From contig SCFE01000036.1 in assembly GCA_004352715.1 (NCBI GenBank), positions 1,352,872 to 1,416,871 of the forward strand: a DNA stretch of 64,000 nucleotides, in the 5' to 3' direction. The stretch comes from Hofstenia miamia (taxonomy: Eukaryota > Xenacoelomorpha > Acoela). A program made the translations under genes and the position numbers. Below the pieces are notes generated by a model. It did not search any database. It worked only from the letters and a program-made list of their open reading frames with translations, and was not told the DNA's origin. Shown piece after piece: positions 57,898 through 64,000 of the stretch. The number at the start of each line of letters is the position of its first letter. The first letter of the stretch is position 1.

Positions 57898-58709
57898 GCA
57901 CTATAAATGCTTTCTCTTGGATTTCTGACAATGTGCAATATTTTTAAATTGCGTATATGGGATATTAAATCGTTAATGATTTCAGCATTCTGGATTCTTG
58001 ATTCCTTAATCATCACTCCAGAAAAATGGGAACAAAAACTGTGTAATCTTCTAAAATTGTAACCATGAGTATCAAAAAACTCTTTTAAGGCATCACTTGA
58101 ATTTGCCAAGGATTGAATTTCGTCCGCATGTCTCTTCACAATAGAAGGCCTAACATAAGCAAATGGCTTTCGTTCTAAGTAATCTAGATACGGAGTATAT
58201 ATGAAACTGCAGTCATACCACTGGCTAAGTATATCATAAACTTTTGGAAATGGCAGTAAATTTATATATTTTTGTCTAGAAAAGCTAACGCGTCCATGAT
58301 GCATGATGTGGAAAAGGTTTAAAGGCTCATACATGTAAAACAGTTTTGAAGTGGATTGCAATAAGTCTCCAACAAAAGAGCCACCAGATTTTTCATTTGA
58401 ATATATAAGAATTTTCAATCTTCCACTATCACTTTCTTCTTTAACGTCAACTTTTTTAGTGTGCGCAGATGTAGGGGTTGAGGGGAAATTCTTCATTTGA
58501 AGCTTGGAAATATTGAGTTCCGGCATAGCTGATATTTTATCAAAAGCTATTATTATTTCCTCTTGCTCAATCAATGTAAATTCATCCCTGTTGTGAGTAA
58601 ATTTGATGTGAAGCTTAAACAAGAGGAGTCTGGGTAAAATCTTTAACGAAATCAACACTATAAGAACAATATTTGCAAACATAATTACATGGTTTGCTTT
58701 GAATCGCAT
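57898..58709 (-). CDS. Carbohydrate sulfotransferase, N-terminal exon
   Basis: 270 codons plus two bases, ending at a GC|GTAAGT donor. The start is followed by a type II membrane anchor (residues ~8-31, VIMFANIVLIVLISLKILPR), a stem region, and the catalytic domain. LIYSNEKSGGSFVGDLL (about residue 100) is the 5'-phosphosulfate-binding loop for PAPS. Further on come FYMYEPLNLFH and, near the exon end, LKILHIVRNPRESIYS, the 3'-phosphate-binding motif. The protein would act in the Golgi on glycan chains; the acceptor sugar cannot be told. C-terminal exon candidate at 46811-47157; an intermediate exon is missing. Gene subtype (CHST1/3/4/7-like) is uncertain. Confidence 0.8.
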
Positions 58710-60589
58710 TTCAACAATAATGTACTCAAAGAAGATTGCAGTGTTCCATCTGTTGAAAACTCATTTGATTAAATATTATAGTGAGAACAGATTGTAAAAA
58801 TGTACTCACATTTGTCATAAAAATTTCTTATTCAAATATGGGTGTAATGAGTAACGATTTCTTCCTGCAAATCATTGTCTAAATCTATTCGAAATTTGTT
58901 CGCCTGTCTAATACAAATTGAGAACTGTAAATGATTTTTTTAGGAAAACTAAGAATACTTTCAAGAATTCTTACATATTAGCGTTGTTTCATCAGGTTAT
59001 AATTAACTGCAGTAACATTTTTACAAAACCAACTCTTATTTAAAATACGCAAAGTTCTTTATTAATTTGAAATTCAAAACGCATTGCTTAATTATTTTTT
59101 ATATCTTGATAATATATATATATATAATTAGAAAATAATTGATAACCTGTGAAGATTAGTTTTATGTATTAGCAAGCGTACGTACAGTTAGCTTCGGTTT
59201 TTTAGTAAAGTAATGTTTGATTGATAATTAATAGAGGTGGAAGGTTCGAAGACCTCGCACTTTCAGAGAGATTCGTTCCATATCACCTTCACACGAGTTG
59301 TCCTCAAGAAAATGGTTGGAAATTTCAAAAATAACACACATCTACTTTTTCCAAACAGTGCACGTAAATTGACCCAAATGCAGTGAATGCAAGATATTTT
59401 TTAAACAGTGTGTTGAAAAAAAATATATTTTAAATTTTTCAATTTAAGTGCACAGATTATTTTATAAGTCTCTAACATGTCCAACTTAGGTCTAGCAATC
59501 GCAAAAATTAAAAAATGTTTTTTGGCAAAGATCAAAAAATAAAGCGAATTGGCATTAATGAACTTTGGCCTTCAACCTGAATTTTCTGTCCAAGTCCATC
59601 TATGCCTTAAATATATAAATACACGGTTGGTTTTAACTTTGAATGAGAAAAATTTCTTAAGTTATGAAGAGATATTGATGTTTCCCTAACGTCAATGTAA
59701 GCATTTTCTAAATTTTCTCTGAAAATAATGCCATATTAAACAATTTTATGCATGCATATTTCTATACTCTTTAAATGATGATCCTCAAGCCACCTCCCTC
59801 TGTACACTTACCTCTGATCAGATCATTGTTACACACTTTCCTAATTCAAGCTCCACCCGGACTCTCTATTTTTGTTCTCCAATATTTCCGCTTGTTTCTG
59901 CAGCATCTTCCCTGAAATAGCTTACATTTCATGTCATTCATTTACCATTAGGTGACGTACTACTCTACTGTTCATCTTCAACGTATGCCCTATGTCGGCC
60001 TCCTTTGGCCTTTCCGTGATTGGGAATAAGCTAACTACAAACAGTAATGGTGCCAATCTATCTGTCTGTGACTTTCCTTTCGCTCTCCGATCAAGGAAAA
60101 CCTCTTCGAAATAATATACACAGGCCATACTAATTTAACCCTTATTATCCCAGTGGAACCCTAAACACATTGTCAAAAATTTTTTCCCAAATCTATTATG
60201 AAATTCGAATATGATCACATTTATGGGTAAATGTGCTCCCTTGTTGTAGAGAAAATTTGTTGATGTTGGAAGCAATGGAATAGGCGTCTGATTTTATCGA
60301 AAGCCTATTTAATTTAAATTATCACTGCAAAAATTATCTCCATTGGAACGCGAAGTTAAAAAGAAAATACTTTATAAGCGCTATGAATTGATTAAATCAG
60401 GAGTGGATAGGAGTGAACTAAAAATTCGTAACCTTCAACTCTTCCAAAATGGATCACTTGTAGTTATTGATTGACTCTATGACATATAGTCTATGCTAAT
60501 AACTTATCACACATCATGACGTTTTTATACAGAAATATACAAAGTTTGATTCCATTAGATAAAATAATTAAATTTTTGAATCAAGCAAA
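58710..60589. other. Upstream of the sulfotransferase; no gene, one RT-like relic
   Basis: Mostly AT-rich. A minus-strand stretch at 59934-60128 contains DRLAPLLFVVSLFPITERPK, resembling the LSPLLF...LFPI block of some non-LTR reverse transcriptases; too short to classify. A short (TA)n run lies at 59110-59126. Confidence 0.4.
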
Positions 60590-61660
60590 TTTTTTATAAT
60601 TCAATTATCTGTATAACACAAACTTGGCTTGATCATATCTTCCACGGTTCAATATTTCCTGATTCTCTATTTTCAATTGCATCAGAACGTAGCCTACGTT
60701 GGCTACGATCAGAAGCAATGCGATCATCCTCTTCTAAACATGGTGGTTGCATTATCCTTGTTAAAAATGATATAATTCTTACTCAATTAAAAGTCAATAA
60801 TAATGTAAATTTTGGATGTGCAAATATTATTAACTTAAGCCCTGCTTTTCTTCTTATAATCTGCATCTACATTCCTCTACATTCAAGCTATTATCATCAT
60901 CAATGCCATGAAGGTTGTTCATATATTTCATCTTGCTCAGAGTCATATCGTGTTTTTATAAGGTCCTTAAGCAATACAATTATAGAAGATAAAATATGCA
61001 TTAATGGTGACTTCAACCTTACAAATCTTGATTTAGAAACTGGAATTTCTAGTAATGATTATGAGCAAGAAATTATGGATCTACTACTAAATCAGAAGCT
61101 TTATCAAAAAGTTACTTTTCCTACTCACTCTCGATCTTGTTTTCATAAATGACAATTGCTTTGAAACAAAATTATTTACTCCTGCGTCTGACAATTTCTC
61201 TGATCATGGTATAATTAACATTGACTTCAATTTTAATTTTTTGCAGATCTTTCCTTTAACACTAGAAGTACCATTACTACTTAAGATTCATTTTACATGT
61301 AGCATTTTAATTAAGAAATTATGAAAAAGAATGAAAAAATATTTTACTTATGGAGATTCAAATAGATTATCAATATTTTTGGAGGTGTATATACCTGCTG
61401 GTGTTTTTAATGAATGCATACGCAAGTAAACGAAATTGTAATTTGTCACAATTTTGACCCACTTGGTACTTCTAGTGTTAATCATATATGTCGTTTTGTT
61501 AATTTTCTTCAAAGAACAACTAACATTAATATATTTTATGGTGCTTCGATTTTTTAGTCGATACTGTTTGAATATGCGTTTGAACATTTCAACCTTAAAT
61601 TTAATGAAAACTATCAATGTTCAACATTTTTCATTTGTTTTTGCTCGCATGTGTCTATAA
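60590..61660 (+). pseudogene. LINE endonuclease fragment interrupted by a piggyBac-type MITE
   Basis: The frame at 60718-61152 reads KHGGCIILVKNDI, SPAFLLIICIYIPLHSSYYH and CINGDFNLTNLDLETG. After a shift near 61140 it gives SDHGIINIDFNF (the SDH motif). Together these are the last two thirds of an APE-type endonuclease. The frame is broken by the insertion at 61260-61477, and a short linker-like stretch (CRFVNFLQRTTNINIFYG) resumes after it. No reverse transcriptase follows. Confidence 0.75.
61260..61477. mobile_element. piggyBac-type MITE (218 bp)
   Basis: TTAA at 61256-61259 and 61478-61481. The 14-bp inverted ends cactagaagtacca begin like those of the piggyBac derivative at 49452 (cactagaa), suggesting mobilisation by a related transposase. 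No coding frame. Confidence 0.88.
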
Positions 61661-62062
61661 TTTAAATTGCGTTTTTAGTTTAAATTTATAGTGCCATTGT
61701 TATCGTAAGAAATCATTTTATTATTATTATTAAAAATTATTTATATGCCTTTGGTGAACAAATTTTAAAAAACAATGAGGAGACAATTCTCTATACTGTG
61801 GTGCTTTCAGATTTTAGTTATCTTATTAGAAACTTCTAAAGTTTGTATAAAAATATAGAATACTTTTGGTTAATATTAGTATTTGAATTTTATTATAAAT
61901 GAAAATTTTCAAACCAGGCAATAGAATAGGCTTTATATTGTGTTTAAAATGACGCTTGTAAATTAATAATAAATCATGCAAGAATGATAAAACATGTTGT
62001 TACTAAAAAATATGGGAAACGACAAAAACTGATGTGTAAGTGTTATTGTATAGAAGTTCACA
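61661..62062. other. Intergenic, upstream of the CFAP58-like gene
   Basis: AT-rich. Just before the start codon the plus strand reads attgtatag then aagttcaca, an acceptor-like AG nine bases upstream. Confidence 0.55.
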
Positions 62063-63094
62063 ATGTCTAGAAATAACACTAATTCCTCAAAATGGGAAGA
62101 TATGGCCTTCAAAATGTCAATTGAAAAATCCGCTATCAGCACTTTTTACACTAGAAATAATATTCCTCACGATATCAACGCGGTGATAAGCAGTGCTAAC
62201 ACAAGTAATTATAAAGTCACCGCAAACCTCTTAGGTGAAGAGGATTTTACAGATAGCGATTTCGATATTAGCAAAATTGAAAGCATGCTAAAAGATGTTG
62301 AAGAACAAAGGAATGTCATACGAGAAGAAACCAAAGAAATAATGTCGAAAATTGGCGAAATAAACCATAGCTTCTGTTCCTTTGAAGACAATGTTTTAGA
62401 GGCGATGATGAGAGATTTTGAAACTGAGGTGCTTCCTGTTATAGAAGAAAATCCTGATTTAGAAAGATTGGTTTTCCACTTCATAAAACTTCGAGATGCC
62501 CTAATCCAGTACCATAGAAATGAAAAACAAATAGTCGAATGTTGCAAAGAATTGCAAAAGGAGCATTCTCATATGATGGTAAAGTTTAAAGGTATGTTTC
62601 GGTTGAGTATCCATGACCGGCAGGCATTGGTGCAAATCAATTCAAAGTTTGTCCAAGTTAGAGAGCAATTAGAAAGTACTCAGCAATCTAAAAATGAAAA
62701 AATTAAAACTATTGAAGATTTGAAAGAAGTTCTTAAAGAGAAAGAGACAATAGATAAGATTAAGACCACACAAATTTGTGATCTTAAAAAAGAAATATCT
62801 AATCATATTTCATTAATACAATCTTTGAAAAAATATGTAGATTTTAAATCGTTACCAACGTTTATTAAGAGAAAGCTGATTAGTTATGATGATGAGAAGT
62901 TGGATAAAAATTTATTTATAGCTTCATCATCTTCTGATAAAAATGAACAGTTCCAACCAAACCTAGACTTCACTAAGTACAACAAGATAAACAAAAAGGA
63001 ATTGAATGATTGGGCATTGAAAATTTTGACACTTACAAGACAAGATGAAGATGAGTTGTTATTTGATATGAATAAAAGAGAGGGGCAGAATTGA
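62063..63094 (+). CDS. Intronless coiled-coil protein resembling the N-terminal part of CFAP58
   Basis: 343 aa in one exon. Residues 70-300 are heptad-rich coiled coil. The block NVLEAMMRDFETEVLPVIEE, then LERLVFHFIKLRDALIQYHR and NEKQIVECCKELQKEH, then LSIHDRQALVQINSKF, follows the order of conserved positions at the start of CFAP58 (CCDC147), a protein of motile cilia. CFAP58 itself is about 870 aa, so this would be a short paralogue, an N-terminal piece or a retrocopy. The remaining ~60 residues (NKKELNDWALKILTLTRQDE) look unlike it. TGA is at 63092-63094 and overlaps an AATAAA. The frame is intact, arguing for a working gene. Family call is by eye only. Confidence 0.6.
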   Translation: MSRNNTNSSKWEDMAFKMSIEKSAISTFYTRNNIPHDINAVISSANTSNYKVTANLLGEEDFTDSDFDISKIESMLKDVEEQRNVIREETKEIMSKIGEINHSFCSFEDNVLEAMMRDFETEVLPVIEENPDLERLVFHFIKLRDALIQYHRNEKQIVECCKELQKEHSHMMVKFKGMFRLSIHDRQALVQINSKFVQVREQLESTQQSKNEKIKTIEDLKEVLKEKETIDKIKTTQICDLKKEISNHISLIQSLKKYVDFKSLPTFIKRKLISYDDEKLDKNLFIASSSSDKNEQFQPNLDFTKYNKINKKELNDWALKILTLTRQDEDELLFDMNKREGQN

Positions 63095-64000
63095 ATAAAT
63101 ACTAACTCACTCACAATACTGAGTTTTATATTATTTGTTATTACTAATACGAAATTAATCCATACAATATCTTGTAAATCAAATTGAAGTAAAAAGTTGA
63201 ATAAATCCAAATTTATGATTTTGTTTATCTAATGTGAATTCAAGACATGCAACACATAAATTGATTCAACGATTTTCATTTCAAAAAGCTAGGAGGACAT
63301 TATAATTAGCAATGCTAATGCAACTAGCCTGACTGATCTGTCCATTGTGATTTTAATGTACCAAACTGTATTGTACTTATTTTCAAGCAATTTTTTCCTA
63401 TTAAAAAATTTGGGAACCCTGGAATTGGGATACGTCTATAAGTAGTTGAGTCATGAAAATTTAAAAATTATTTATAGAAACCACCACAAATTGTAAGGAA
63501 TGGCTGGGTTGTTCAGGGCTAGAGAGAATAACAATCATCAAATCATATTTTATCACTCTATTATTTGATTATGTAGACTTCATTTTACTAGGTTTGAAAG
63601 TAAACCATCATTGACAAAGTGCGGAAATTTGAAGGTCATTCAAAGAACCGTTATTTTACCCTATATTCAACAGTTCTGTCAATGATGCACATTCATCTGC
63701 TTCAAGGTGCATGCCTTAGAAATGATTGATAGATTTTGAATAAAGAATTATATTTAAAACTGTCAAATGATCAAAATTAATTCATTGAAGTTGTGAATAA
63801 GTAGTGTTAAATAAACAAATTAATCTTGATTCCTTTCAATGGTATCGTTTTACCAACCCTATCTTGTTGCTGTATATCATAGAAGGATCATCTTACCATT
63901 TACCATTTATAAAATCGTTTCAATAATGTCCAGAAGAGTGATTTGCGTCTTTCTATCATTTCTAATGTTACCTACAATTGTGATGCTAAGCTTTTCAATG
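63095..64000. other. No gene seen at right edge
   Basis: AT-rich 3' flank; possible polyadenylation signals (aataaa) near 63094 and 63200. No other supported feature. Confidence 0.5.

Overview
The window is AT-rich, intron-containing nuclear DNA from a non-vertebrate animal. Evidence: spliced animal-type genes (a CLK/LAMMER kinase with an RS domain, CCT8, HACD3 with a CS domain, TEX264, a carbohydrate sulfotransferase, a CFAP58-like ciliary coiled-coil protein), introns from about 41 bp to almost 4 kb, (TA)n microsatellites, and many animal-type transposons: Penelope-like elements, several LINE families, Tc1/mariner, piggyBac, hAT-type MITEs and a probable tyrosine-recombinase element. I cannot name the species. 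Short sequencing gaps (runs and single N) lie beside large repeats, so parts of the assembly are suspect.

Layout. 1-12 kb is a transposon graveyard: a Tc1/mariner-superfamily element with long repeat-built inverted ends (694-2488) and three LINE remnants. 12-23.2 kb holds three minus-strand genes in one orientation: TEX264 (three exons), HACD3 (one coding exon) and CLK (five exons). The CLK first exon plus upstream DNA is duplicated (613 bp) around a Penelope-like terminal fragment, followed by more Penelope-like debris to 25.6 kb. 28.05-38.59 kb is a complete 11-exon CCT8 gene on the plus strand. Its first intron carries a repeated block and its last intron carries a MITE and two Tc1 copies. 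38.8-41.05 kb is a tyrosine-recombinase-like element interrupted by a hAT MITE. 41-46.7 kb and 47.9-53.7 kb are LINE copies, including two whose ORF1 carries an SGNH-esterase-like region. One of these was hit by a piggyBac derivative and encodes a 2A-like sequence. These repeats sit inside or beside a minus-strand carbohydrate sulfotransferase gene whose terminal exons are at 46.8-47.2 kb and 57.9-58.7 kb. The right end has a LINE endonuclease remnant with a piggyBac-type MITE and an intronless CFAP58-like gene (62.06-63.09 kb).

The host genes are ordinary housekeeping or cell-biology genes: CCT8 (cytosolic chaperonin), HACD3 (very-long-chain fatty acid elongation in the ER), TEX264 (ER-phagy receptor), CLK (SR-protein kinase in the nucleus), a Golgi sulfotransferase and a ciliary protein. 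I see no single joint pathway. Five of the six have an AG within ten bases of the start codon, compatible with (not proof of) spliced-leader trans-splicing or 5'-UTR introns.
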